60,317 nucleotides of DNA from the IMG/VR virus record IMGVR_UViG_3300024518_004211, positions 1-60,317 of that record. One strand, 5' to 3'. Below are positions 30,643 to 37,545 of this stretch, piece after piece (position 1 is the stretch's first letter; each line of letters opens with the position of its first letter). The translations under genes and the position numbers were made by a program. The notes under the pieces are model-generated. The model searched no databases and was not told the DNA's origin. It saw only the letters and a list, made by a program, of their open reading frames with translations. The stretch comes from a virus.

Positions 30643-31319
30643 CTCAACTCGGACTCCTCGAACGACCGAAGCCCCCATCCGTCGACGGCATCGATCTGCG
30701 GTGTTGCGATGTGGCCGAGGTGCTCGCCGAGGTGAGGGGGGCGCGGTTGGTTCATGCGGATCCTCCATGGACTTACGTCAACGCCGGCCTGCATGGGAAC
30801 GCGCAGGATCAGTACGCCCTCATCACCGAGGCCGACATTGTAAACCACATCGACGCCTCCCACGACTGCGCCGCGCCAGACGCCCGCCTCGTGTGTTGGT
30901 ACACATGGCCGAAGTCGGCAGAGTGGCGCGCAGCGGGAATGGCTGGCCCACGCTGGGGCCCAGAGACGACCGGGGGCGCGTGGCTGAAGACCGGCACAGT
31001 CGGTGTCGGCTACCACTGGAGGGGACAGACGGAACCGGTGGCCCTGTTCACGAAGGGCAGCACGGGAAGGCCGAACGAAGCGATCATCAACGGCCACGCG
31101 AGCAGGCCGGGGGCGCACAGCGAGAAGCCGATCGCGTGGCTCCGGGCCATGGTTCGCGCCTGGACCGACCCCGGCGATCTCGTCCTCGACCTCTACGCCG
31201 GACTCGCCCCCATGGCCCGCGCGTGCGTTCTGGAAGGTCGGCGGTACATCGGCGCAGAGATCGACCCGGAGCGGCACAGGATGGCGCTGGACCGGCTTGC
31301 GATGAGGGGAAGGCGGTAG
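30639..31319 (+). CDS. DNA adenine methyltransferase, MT-A70/phage type
   Basis: 226 aa, GTG start in a GTGA overlap. DPPW at residues 41-44 is the N6-adenine catalytic motif, and LDLYAGLAPMARAC (about 182-195) with IGAEIDPERH after it is the AdoMet-binding motif of phage adenine methyltransferases. Catalytic-before-AdoMet order is beta-type or MT-A70-like. Likely protects phage DNA from restriction. It is the last gene of the rightward arm and meets the leftward late operon almost end to end. Confidence 0.85.
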   Translation: MTQLGLLERPKPPSVDGIDLRCCDVAEVLAEVRGARLVHADPPWTYVNAGLHGNAQDQYALITEADIVNHIDASHDCAAPDARLVCWYTWPKSAEWRAAGMAGPRWGPETTGGAWLKTGTVGVGYHWRGQTEPVALFTKGSTGRPNEAIINGHASRPGAHSEKPIAWLRAMVRAWTDPGDLVLDLYAGLAPMARACVLEGRRYIGAEIDPERHRMALDRLAMRGRR

Positions 31320-31320
31320 G

Positions 31321-31590
31321 CTACTTGCCCGCCATCGCCTTGAACGCGTCATACCGCTGCGACCGCTCCCCCACCGGCAGCGCATCCCACCAGTTCTTCA
31401 CGGCCGTGGGCATCTGGTCGCGGAAGTCGGCGATGGTGGAGCAGTTGTCCAGCATGTCGTCTTGGACGGACTGAGCGAACCACGGGCTGCTGCTGTCGAT
31501 GGCCGGCGTCCCCCGGTGGCGCTCGAAGCGGTACTCGTTGACGCCGGAGTCGATCTCGAAATGCTGCTTGAAGTACACGTTGATCTTCAC
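31321..31590 (-). CDS. hypothetical protein, 89 aa, end of the late operon
   Basis: GTG start at 31590. Starts MKINVYFKQHFEIDSG, rich in Ser/Asp/Trp. Its TAG lies one base from the stop of the adenine methyltransferase on the other strand, with no obvious terminator in between. It is the last leftward gene, separated from the rest of the late operon by the HNH gene. Function unknown. Confidence 0.55.
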   Translation of the reverse strand: MKINVYFKQHFEIDSGVNEYRFERHRGTPAIDSSSPWFAQSVQDDMLDNCSTIADFRDQMPTAVKNWWDALPVGERSQRYDAFKAMAGK

Positions 31591-31681
31591 GTCGCCGATG
31601 GGACACCTCGTATGGTACTATTTTGGCGTCCGGACCGGGGTGTGACCCGATCCGAACAGCACCCCGAAGTTGAGGTTCGCG
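31591..31681. promoter_or_regulatory. divergent gap between the HNH gene and the 89-aa gene
   Basis: AT-rich core around 31610-31625 (tatggtactatttt) gives possible -10 boxes on both strands. No clear -35. It may drive the HNH gene rightward and the 89-aa gene leftward. Confidence 0.3.
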
Positions 31682-32185
31682 ATGCCAAGAAAGAGTAGCA
31701 CACCCAGGCGGTGGAAGCATTTCAAGTCGGTCAGTGAGCGCTTCTGGGCGAAGGTCGACAAGCGCGGCCCAGACGAGTGCTGGCCGTGGCTCGCGTACAG
31801 GCAGACCGGCGACTACGGCCGGTTCTGGAACGGTGTCACCAAGGTCGGCGCCCACCAGTTCTCGTTCATCGAGGCCAACGGCCCGATCACGCCGGGCATG
31901 TTCGTCCTGCACAAGTGCGGCAACGGGTGGTGCGTGAACCCCGCACATCTCTACGAAGGCACCCAGAAGCAGAACATCGCCGACAAACTCCTGCACGGCA
32001 CCGACAACAGGGGCGTCAAGCATCCGCTGGCCCGGCTGACCGAGGACGACGTGCGGGAGATCCGGCGACTGATTGCTGAGGGCAGGATGAAGCAGGTGCG
32101 GATCGCTGAGCGCTTCGGGGTCCGCCCCGTCACCATCACGAACATCAAGCAGCGCAAGACGTGGCGCCACCTCGACCCGGTGTAG
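31682..32185 (+). CDS. HNH homing endonuclease with C-terminal HTH
   Basis: 167 aa. HNH core: H58, H77, and N86-P-A-H89 (AHQFSF, then VLHKCG, then CVNPAHLYEGTQKQNIAD), as in free-standing phage HNH_3 endonucleases. The C-terminal 50 residues (LTEDDVREIRRLIAEGRM, then IAERFGVRPVTITNIKQRKT) are a helix-turn-helix that chooses the target. It runs opposite to the late operon and is inserted between lysis genes and the 89-aa gene, typical of a mobile homing gene. ATG 31682 preferred over TTG 31670. Confidence 0.85.
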   Translation: MPRKSSTPRRWKHFKSVSERFWAKVDKRGPDECWPWLAYRQTGDYGRFWNGVTKVGAHQFSFIEANGPITPGMFVLHKCGNGWCVNPAHLYEGTQKQNIADKLLHGTDNRGVKHPLARLTEDDVREIRRLIAEGRMKQVRIAERFGVRPVTITNIKQRKTWRHLDPV

Positions 32186-32188
32186 CTG

Positions 32189-32371
32189 TCACATCTCCGC
32201 TGTCGGTTGTTCTTCCACCTGAGCAGCCACCGGCGGACCAGCCTGCCCGTTCGGTTCAGCCTGCGGGTGCTCGTCCACGCCCGCGTAGTGCTTCGCGCTC
32301 TGGCACAACTCGCCGACCGCTATCAGGATTTCGTCCATGGTCTCGGCCTCGCGCTCTGGGAAGTCCATCAT
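32189..32371 (-). CDS. hypothetical protein, 60 aa
   Basis: Acidic, mostly helical first half (AETMDEILIAVGELCQSAKH) and a Pro/Gln/Glu-rich tail. The start may be 32371 or the ATG next to it; no strong ribosome-binding site. It lies after the holin-associated gene in the lysis region. Confidence 0.45.
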   Translation of the reverse strand: MMDFPEREAETMDEILIAVGELCQSAKHYAGVDEHPQAEPNGQAGPPVAAQVEEQPTAEM

Positions 32372-32377
32372 ATCCGG

Positions 32378-32671
32378 TCACCCACCGCCGAATAGCAATT
32401 TCACGATAGCACCGATCACTGCGACTCCGATCACGCCCTGGATCCCCGCGATGAGCAGGAGTCGGCCCATCGCCACGTCGGTCTTGCCCTTCGACTTCTT
32501 GAGCGCGTCGATGTCCTTCCTTCCGCTGGCGATGTCGGTTCGCATGTGCGGGAGGGCGGCCTCGATGTGTGTCGTGCGGTCAGCGATGGAGTCGACGCGT
32601 GCGTGCCCCTTCTCGATGGCTACTTTGGCCTCGGCTACTCGGTCCAGGATGAGTTCGGCGCGGTCGGACAT
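32378..32671 (-). CDS. XhlA-like tail-anchored membrane protein, possible second holin
   Basis: 97 aa. An N-terminal coiled-coil of ~70 residues (LILDRVAEAKVAIEKGHARV) is followed by a C-terminal membrane helix (RLLLIAGIQGVIGVAVIGAI) and ends GGG. This matches the XhlA or holin-associated layout, in which a tail-anchored protein helps permeabilise the membrane. CAGGAG precedes ATG 32671. It sits in the lysis cluster. Confidence 0.6.
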   Translation of the reverse strand: MSDRAELILDRVAEAKVAIEKGHARVDSIADRTTHIEAALPHMRTDIASGRKDIDALKKSKGKTDVAMGRLLLIAGIQGVIGVAVIGAIVKLLFGGG

Positions 32672-32673
32672 CT

Positions 32674-33228
32674 CTACTCCTGTTCCAGCCTCGTCAGGCA
32701 CTCGTCGCGCAGACCCTCACCCTCGGACGCATAGCAGATGTCCAATTTGGACAAATGGCTGGTCACGATGGCCTCAAAGGCGGCACTGGATGCAGCGTCG
32801 GAACGCTTGGAGAGGCCATTGACCGCGTTGTCGAGTGACGTCCCCCTCGTAGGGCACCCGAACGCCCCCGCGCCCTCCTGCTTGCCCTGAGCGCCCGCGA
32901 TGCACGCTGCGTACCCGTAGGCGGCGGCGGTCGTGGCCGGGTCCTCGAGGTCGACCACGGCTTGGGCGAGCACGGACTGTGGGGACTGCTCAACGACGGC
33001 CGCCCGGGTCTCGGCGTCGGTCACGTCTTCGGCGACGACTGAGTCGACCACGCCGCCGACTGCTTCGACGGTCTCTGGGGCGTCGGTGGTGATCGTCACG
33101 TCAGTGACCTGCTCGGACTTGCCTCCCATGGCCTGAACCCCGAGCGTGCCACCGATCCCGAGACCGGTGCAGACGACTCCGACGATGAGGGCGAGCGTGA
33201 TCGGGTCCATCTTGATCTCCGGGGTCAT
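32674..33228 (-). CDS. membrane-anchored protein, 184 aa, possible spanin-like role
   Basis: One N-terminal membrane helix (residues 9-31, TLALIVGVVCTGLGIGGTLG), then a long Ala/Val/Thr/Asp-rich periplasmic-type domain with four Cys in the second half. The position in the lysis cluster and the topology would suit an inner-membrane spanin, but no outer-membrane partner was found, so this is only a suggestion. It ends with TAG; ATGA overlap at the start. Confidence 0.5.
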   Translation of the reverse strand: MTPEIKMDPITLALIVGVVCTGLGIGGTLGVQAMGGKSEQVTDVTITTDAPETVEAVGGVVDSVVAEDVTDAETRAAVVEQSPQSVLAQAVVDLEDPATTAAAYGYAACIAGAQGKQEGAGAFGCPTRGTSLDNAVNGLSKRSDAASSAAFEAIVTSHLSKLDICYASEGEGLRDECLTRLEQE

Positions 33229-33392
33229 GTCATCACCGATATCTCAAGGCCGAGCACGCGGAAGTAGCGCCACCGGTCCTCGGTCCACCGGTCCGTGCCG
33301 ATCCATGGGGTCGTGCACGTGTCGATCATCACCCAGTCGTGGGGCCAGAGCCACGTTGCGAGGATCTGGATCCAGCCGAGGTTGAAGTTCAT
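33225..33392 (-). CDS. small Trp-rich protein, 55 aa
   Basis: Eight Trp in 55 residues (NLGWIQILATWLWPHDWVM). ATGA overlaps at both ends support a real gene. It may associate with the membrane interface; function unknown. Confidence 0.5.
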   Translation of the reverse strand: MNFNLGWIQILATWLWPHDWVMIDTCTTPWIGTDRWTEDRWRYFRVLGLEISVMT

Positions 33393-33616
33393 GGTTCGTC
33401 TCCATGGTGATCGTCTTCGCCAGCGAGGCCGTCCAACCACTGGACGCCCTCTGCGAACACGTCGCCATAGCGAGGCTCGCGGAACTTGCGCGGCGCCGTC
33501 TTCGCCGCCCGTCCTCGCCCCTCAACCGGTCGGCCAGCGTCACCCTCTGGGCACGCGAGCACCTCAGGCGGGAGCGGTCTGCGGGCGTCCTGGGCGGCTT
33601 TGGATAGCGGCTTCAT
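33389..33616 (-). CDS. hypothetical protein, 75 aa
   Basis: Polar, Pro/Arg/Glu/Gly-rich sequence without clear secondary structure. ATGA overlaps with the holin-like gene upstream and the Trp-rich gene downstream place it in the coupled lysis chain. Function unknown. Confidence 0.45.
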   Translation of the reverse strand: MKPLSKAAQDARRPLPPEVLACPEGDAGRPVEGRGRAAKTAPRKFREPRYGDVFAEGVQWLDGLAGEDDHHGDEP

Positions 33617-33942
33617 GGCTCATCCCCCAGAACAGGCGCGGCAACAGCACCGGCCTCCATCGCGGCCAGAATAGCCCCGCCGTTCCCACTCGTCAGTCCG
33701 CCCGATTTGCCGTCCCTGTACGCGATGCCGCCGACCTCAGCGCCGACGACGATCCCGAAAGCCGCGAACCACGTCGACCACAGGCCCAGGACCACGCCCA
33801 CATTGCCGGCCTGAGCGGGCGTCAGGAGCACGTAGGCGGACGCTGTGAGCAGGAAGGCGCCGAGGACTACCAGCACGGTCTTTCCGTAGGTGGCGCCTTG
33901 GACGAGGGTTGAGGGTGGGCGGGGGAGTGGTGGAAGACTCAT
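33613..33942 (-). CDS. holin-like membrane protein, 109 aa
   Basis: Two membrane helices (residues about 22-40, VLVVLGAFLLTASAYVLLT, and about 48-70, VVLGLWSTWFAAFGIVVGAE) joined by a short loop, with a charged C-terminal tail: the class II/III holin look. It would open the membrane to release the amidase. Its ATG overlaps the stop of the frameshifted release-factor frame (ATGA), so ribosomes must read that frame to re-initiate here. No independent strong ribosome-binding site is seen. Confidence 0.6.
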   Translation of the reverse strand: MSLPPLPRPPSTLVQGATYGKTVLVVLGAFLLTASAYVLLTPAQAGNVGVVLGLWSTWFAAFGIVVGAEVGGIAYRDGKSGGLTSGNGGAILAAMEAGAVAAPVLGDEP

Positions 33943-34617
33943 TGCAGGCCCTCAATGTGGCCGCGCAGGTAGTCCTTCACCCGGACGCGCTTTCCGGTGA
34001 CATGGTCAACCACCTGCCCGCGCTGGATGGCGATGGTGCGCCGCTTGTCGCCACGCATCCCGGAACCGACTTGCTTGCGCCTCTTTCCGTCGCGAGCGGA
34101 TGACGCCCTCTGCTGCTTCGCCTCCATCAACCGGGCGCGGAGGATGCTGTAGGCGGTCTCCGTGTTCTGCGTCTGTGAGCGCTCCGACTCCACCCTGACG
34201 GTGATGCCTGTCGGGCGGTGGGTCAACTGGACGGCGGAGTCGGTGACGTTCTTGTGCTGCCCGCCCGCACCGGATCCTCGGCACGTCTTGCGGTCCACGT
34301 CCCGCTTGTTGATAGTCACCTCTGACCGCGTAGGCTCACGGAGTACGGCTACCGTCACGGTCGATGTGTGAACCCTGCCGCTTCGTTCGGTCGGCGGAAC
34401 GCGCTGCCACCTGTGGCCGCCAGCCTCGTTTGCGAACGCCTTTTCCGCACCCTTTCCGGTGGCGCGGAACACGATGATCCCGGGCCGCTGTTCTGCAATC
34501 TCGACGCTAAAGCCGCCTCCTGGCCGCCATCTTCGCGTAGATCGCGAACTGGTCGCCCACAAGGAGCTTCGCGTCTGCGCCGCCCTCTGCTGCCCTGATC
34601 TCGATGATGATCGACAT
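33939..34617 (-). CDS. truncated RF1-type peptide chain release factor with programmed +1 frameshift
   Basis: Predicted to read stop codons and release peptides. ATG 34617 (AGGAGG upstream) opens 36 codons ending ..AKMAARRRL, then TAG at 34509-34507. A +1 shift after CTT continues with SVEIAEQRPG to the TGA at 33939: 225 aa in total. The joined protein matches RF1/RF2 across the junction: EIRAAEGGADAKLLVGDQFA, then GGHRWQRVPPTERSGRVHTS, then GSGAGGQHKNVTDSAV. The recognition tripeptide P-P-T (74-76) is RF1-like (PxT, UAA/UAG) and not RF2-like (SPF). GGQ is at 118-120. Domain 1 (~100 residues) is missing. It lies between endolysin and holin. A disabling indel or assembly error is the alternative, but the frameshift signal argues against it. 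Confidence 0.8.
34506..34521 (-). promoter_or_regulatory. prfB-like +1 frameshift signal at a UAG codon
   Basis: Reading leftward: AGGAGG (34521-34516), CGG, CTT (34512-34510), TAG (34509-34507), C (34506). E. coli prfB has AGGGGG, three bases, CTT, TGA, C. The element matches in order, spacing and the weak stop context (stop followed by C); only the stop codon differs, UAG for UGA. The Shine-Dalgarno-like hexamer would pair with 16S rRNA and push the ribosome forward from CUU to UUU when release at UAG is slow. Confidence 0.8.
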
Positions 34618-34660
34618 GGTGCCTCCTGCTGGGAGGATAACACCGATTCGACCAAACAGA

Positions 34661-35308
34661 TCACGTCCATGCCCCCTCAATCCGCAACAGCCCCATGGTC
34701 GTAGCCGTCACCGAATGCGCCACCCACTGGTCCAGCATGTGATCGCCCATCCCGGTCAAAGCCGAGACCACGAACACCTCCAACAGCAGGCCGAACGACT
34801 TCCCCGGGAATCCGTAGGCCGGAGCGACCACTGCGGCACAGTTCCTCTGCCACCGCTGATCCGAGTTCTGGTCGCACGCCAGCAACCGTGTCCGCTTCCC
34901 ACCGCGCATCTGGGCAGGTAGGTACTGGTCCCACGCATTGGCGAGCAGGACACCGTAGCGGCCCCCGTACATGCTTCTGGGGTCGCGGTTGATGAGGGCG
35001 TGACGGACGTTGATGTCGGCGGACGCGTCGGTGTGCAGGTAGCAGACCACATGCCGATCGTCGGGGTGGGCCGAGATGACCGCTTTGATCTGCTTGTTCC
35101 GGCTCGAGTAGCCGCCATCCGGGTAGATGTGGACGACCCAGCCGAGGCCAGTCATTGCGGTGTCAAGGTCCGCGCAGATGCGTCGGGCGATCATGGCCTC
35201 GGACTCGTCGGCGCTGATCTTTCCGTCGCCGTCGATGTCCGCGCCTGAGCCGGGGTCGTATCGGTTGCCCTTGTTTCCGTGCCCACAGACGGCATGCAGT
35301 CGCATCAT
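34661..35308 (-). CDS. endolysin, N-acetylmuramoyl-L-alanine amidase (Amidase_3 type) with EF-hand loop
   Basis: 215 aa. Cuts the amide bond between muramic acid and the stem peptide. Zinc ligands of the Amidase_3 fold: His10 (CGHGNKG), a Glu at 35 or 37, and His92 (YLHTDAS). Inserted between the first two is residues 24-35, DIDGDGKISADE, a perfect EF-hand calcium loop (D-x-D-x-D-G-x-I-x-x-x-E). Calcium may therefore shape the active site. No signal peptide is seen, so a holin is needed. It is the first gene of the lysis cluster, 43 bases before the release-factor gene. Confidence 0.8.
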   Translation of the reverse strand: MMRLHAVCGHGNKGNRYDPGSGADIDGDGKISADESEAMIARRICADLDTAMTGLGWVVHIYPDGGYSSRNKQIKAVISAHPDDRHVVCYLHTDASADINVRHALINRDPRSMYGGRYGVLLANAWDQYLPAQMRGGKRTRLLACDQNSDQRWQRNCAAVVAPAYGFPGKSFGLLLEVFVVSALTGMGDHMLDQWVAHSVTATTMGLLRIEGAWT

Positions 35309-35313
35309 TGCCC

Positions 35314-36705
35314 CTACTCGTACCAGCCTTCGAAGCCGGCGCTAACTGCTGCGTTTACCCCGTCCCCAATAGCCCGCATCTCGACGTCTGTTTTTTGCGG
35401 AATCGACAACGGGGTTGCGTAGTCGTGCCCGTCGCCGCCCTGCTTTACAGCCATTGCCAGGCCGATCGGCCGGAACACGCCGCCCCGGGGTCGCTGAAAT
35501 ACGCTCACCTCGGCCCGAACGTTGTTGGACTCTCCCGCGTGTGTGGCGGTGAGGAAGAGTGTCTTACTCGCCGGCACAGTCCAGATCGCCATTTCGGTCT
35601 GATTCCGGGTGGCTCGGATCTCGGCTTGGGTCACCGCCGCCGCATTGTCCTGCACCAGGATCGCGGCGACATTCCCGCCGGTGTTGCCGGCGATCACGAC
35701 GTAGGCCCGGAAGACTCTCAGAAAGCTCTGAGAAGTCGCTACCGGCGCTGCCCCGTTGGTTGCGACTACCTCGCTAATCTCGAGGTAGTCGTCATCGAGG
35801 CCGAGGACCCGGACCGCCGCTGCCCCCGTGCCGGACGCGTTGAGCACGCGGTACGCGTCGGCGGCGCTAAAGCCGGTCGACATGGCGGTATAGACGGTGA
35901 GCTTTGTCGCTTCGACAAGGCAGATGATCCCGTACTCGCTCTGAGTGTCGTTGATCACCACATCGCCGACCGCGACCGTCGCCGCGACGAAGTCGGCGCC
36001 GGTGTCCTCGATCGTCGTCGTCGATCCCCCCGTTGCATTCCCGGAGTCCCGGAGCGTGCTCACATCGTTGGCGCCGCCCGAGACCTTGAGCTGCTCGCCG
36101 GCGCTCAGGTAGGGATAGTTGCCGCCGGATGTCCAGATCGGCTCGAGCACCGCGTCGATATCGCCGTTGTATCCGAACTTGTGGACGGCGCTGTGGCCCG
36201 ACAGATCGCCCTCGGCGATGGCGTATCCGTAGGGCATGCTCAGTACGTGGGCCATGCCCTCGGAAACCTTGATCCCCTGCAGGACGCCGGAGTCGTCAAC
36301 GATGTGAGCGCCGACCAGGAGGGCCGCTTTTGTCGCGTCCACCGCGGCCTGAGTCGTCCCGTCGCTCAGTGCGCCGGGTAGCGGGTTGGCGTTGGTGAAC
36401 GGCGCCCCTGCCTCGTCGTTGAGCCAGACTACCGACTTCACAACCTCGGTCACGCTGGTGACAGTGCCGACGTCCCAGGTGCCCGACTGTGACACCGCCC
36501 ACGGTGATCCCCCTTGGTTCGCGGTCACGGTGCCATCGACTGTGACGGTGTTCGTGATGCCGGTGAGGGTCGTCAGGGTCGCTATGTCCCACGTTCCAGA
36601 CTGTGAGACGGACCACGGGGCGCCGCCCTGCCCAACGGTCCACGCGCCCGACTGCGTGACGCCGATGTCCTGCAGAATCTCCTCTACTGTGACGGTCTGA
36701 GCCAC
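35314..36705 (-). CDS. tail fibre or tail-associated protein, 463 aa
   Basis: The N-terminal 85 residues contain three copies of the Q-S-G-x-W motif with G-G-x-P-W between (VTQSGAWTVGQGGAPWSVSQ, then SGTWDIATL, later NQGGSPWAVSQSGTWDVG), a beta-repeat common in phage tail appendages. The C-terminal region is beta-rich (FRAYVVIAGNTGGNVAAILV). Probably a host-facing fibre. It ends with TAG directly before the endolysin. Confidence 0.65.
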   Translation of the reverse strand: MAQTVTVEEILQDIGVTQSGAWTVGQGGAPWSVSQSGTWDIATLTTLTGITNTVTVDGTVTANQGGSPWAVSQSGTWDVGTVTSVTEVVKSVVWLNDEAGAPFTNANPLPGALSDGTTQAAVDATKAALLVGAHIVDDSGVLQGIKVSEGMAHVLSMPYGYAIAEGDLSGHSAVHKFGYNGDIDAVLEPIWTSGGNYPYLSAGEQLKVSGGANDVSTLRDSGNATGGSTTTIEDTGADFVAATVAVGDVVINDTQSEYGIICLVEATKLTVYTAMSTGFSAADAYRVLNASGTGAAAVRVLGLDDDYLEISEVVATNGAAPVATSQSFLRVFRAYVVIAGNTGGNVAAILVQDNAAAVTQAEIRATRNQTEMAIWTVPASKTLFLTATHAGESNNVRAEVSVFQRPRGGVFRPIGLAMAVKQGGDGHDYATPLSIPQKTDVEMRAIGDGVNAAVSAGFEGWYE

Positions 36706-36708
36706 AGG

Positions 36709-37143
36709 TCACCCCCAGCCGGGCTTAACGAGGAACTGGGTCGTCACGACGTGGTCCACTGTCGCGTTGTTCGGCACGCTTCGCCCGAACAACTGCCCGC
36801 CGATCGCGTAGTATGCGAACCCGTCGGCCTCGGACAGGTCGATCGGCTGCGCGGCCGTCCCGTTGTTGATGGCGATCCGTGCGAGGTTCGCCGTTGCGCC
36901 CGGGTCGGTGATGGGTCCGACGACCGGATCGAGCGTTGTCCCTGTTCCGGACACGAGCGTCGCCTGATACCGCATGATCCTGCCCTTCACAGGCAGCAGA
37001 TCGCTGCCGACAAGAGTGACGGTAGTGCCGTCCCCCTTCGTGTCCCATTCAGCCCCGGCGGCATTGCTGCAGTCGGTCTCGGCGACGGTGACGATGAGGT
37101 CGTTCAGGCGCCTGACGATGGTGACGGTTGCTGCGTATGCCAT
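36709..37143 (-). CDS. virion-associated protein, 144 aa
   Basis: Beta-rich throughout (YAATVTIVRRLNDLIVTVAE) with Gly/Asn turns; it ends FLVKPGWG three bases before the start of the fibre gene. Location between tail tip and fibre suggests a tail appendage part or fibre chaperone. No family recognised. Confidence 0.5.
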   Translation of the reverse strand: MAYAATVTIVRRLNDLIVTVAETDCSNAAGAEWDTKGDGTTVTLVGSDLLPVKGRIMRYQATLVSGTGTTLDPVVGPITDPGATANLARIAINNGTAAQPIDLSEADGFAYYAIGGQLFGRSVPNNATVDHVVTTQFLVKPGWG

Positions 37144-37172
37144 GGGGTTACCTCGTGGTCATTGTGGCACGC

Positions 37173-37201
37173 TTGACGGCGGGCCGTGTGCGGGCGAATC
37201 T
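37173..37201 (+). promoter_or_regulatory. candidate promoter of the lipoprotein gene
   Basis: TTGACG at 37173-37178 and GAATCT at 37196-37201, 17 bases apart. The -35 matches the sigma70 consensus in five of six bases, the -10 is weak. The same TTGACG with a 17-base spacer appears before the capsid gene (54942-54970). It would let this inserted gene be transcribed independently of the late operon. Confidence 0.45.
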
Positions 37202-37219
37202 GTGGGAAAGGAGCACCTG

Positions 37220-37531
37220 ATGAAACGACTTCTCTTCGCGACGGCCGTAGCGCTGATGGCGTGCCAGGAAACCAGTGCCGATACCGACGGGGGATCGGGA
37301 GGATCGTGCGGCATGGTTCCTCACGAGGTCTACCCTGGCGACGTGTTCACCGCTGACGTTGGCGCCCACTTCCAGGTGCTGCACTGTGAACCGTGCGCGG
37401 ACGGAACGTGTGCGTCCGACTGTCACGACGTCACTGACTACTACAACATCGTCGACGGCGCGCTCACGATCGATTGGGCGGGCGCCGATCCTGAGGCCGC
37501 CACGTGGTTGACGGTCACATGGTTCGAGTAG
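37220..37531 (+). CDS. phage lipoprotein, 103 aa, moron-like cargo gene
   Basis: Signal peptide MKRLLFATAVALMAC with a lipobox L-M-A-C at residues 12-15; Cys15 would be lipidated. Gln follows Cys, compatible with outer-membrane sorting in Gram-negatives. A linker with D-T-D-G-G-S-G-G-S leads to a small domain with six further Cys, probably disulfide-bonded. AAAGGAG precedes ATG 37220. It runs opposite to the surrounding late genes and has its own promoter candidate, the usual moron pattern. By analogy with the phage T5 lipoprotein Llp it may block superinfection. Confidence 0.7.
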   Translation: MKRLLFATAVALMACQETSADTDGGSGGSCGMVPHEVYPGDVFTADVGAHFQVLHCEPCADGTCASDCHDVTDYYNIVDGALTIDWAGADPEAATWLTVTWFE

Positions 37532-37545
37532 GCTGAGGCGCGCCA

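Noticed and set aside
33939-34670. 243-aa single frame starting at 34670 as the release-factor start
   Set aside because: Its first ~54 residues are Ser/Arg-rich and do not match release factors, whereas the other frame from ATG 34617 does; joining by +1 frameshift explains both.
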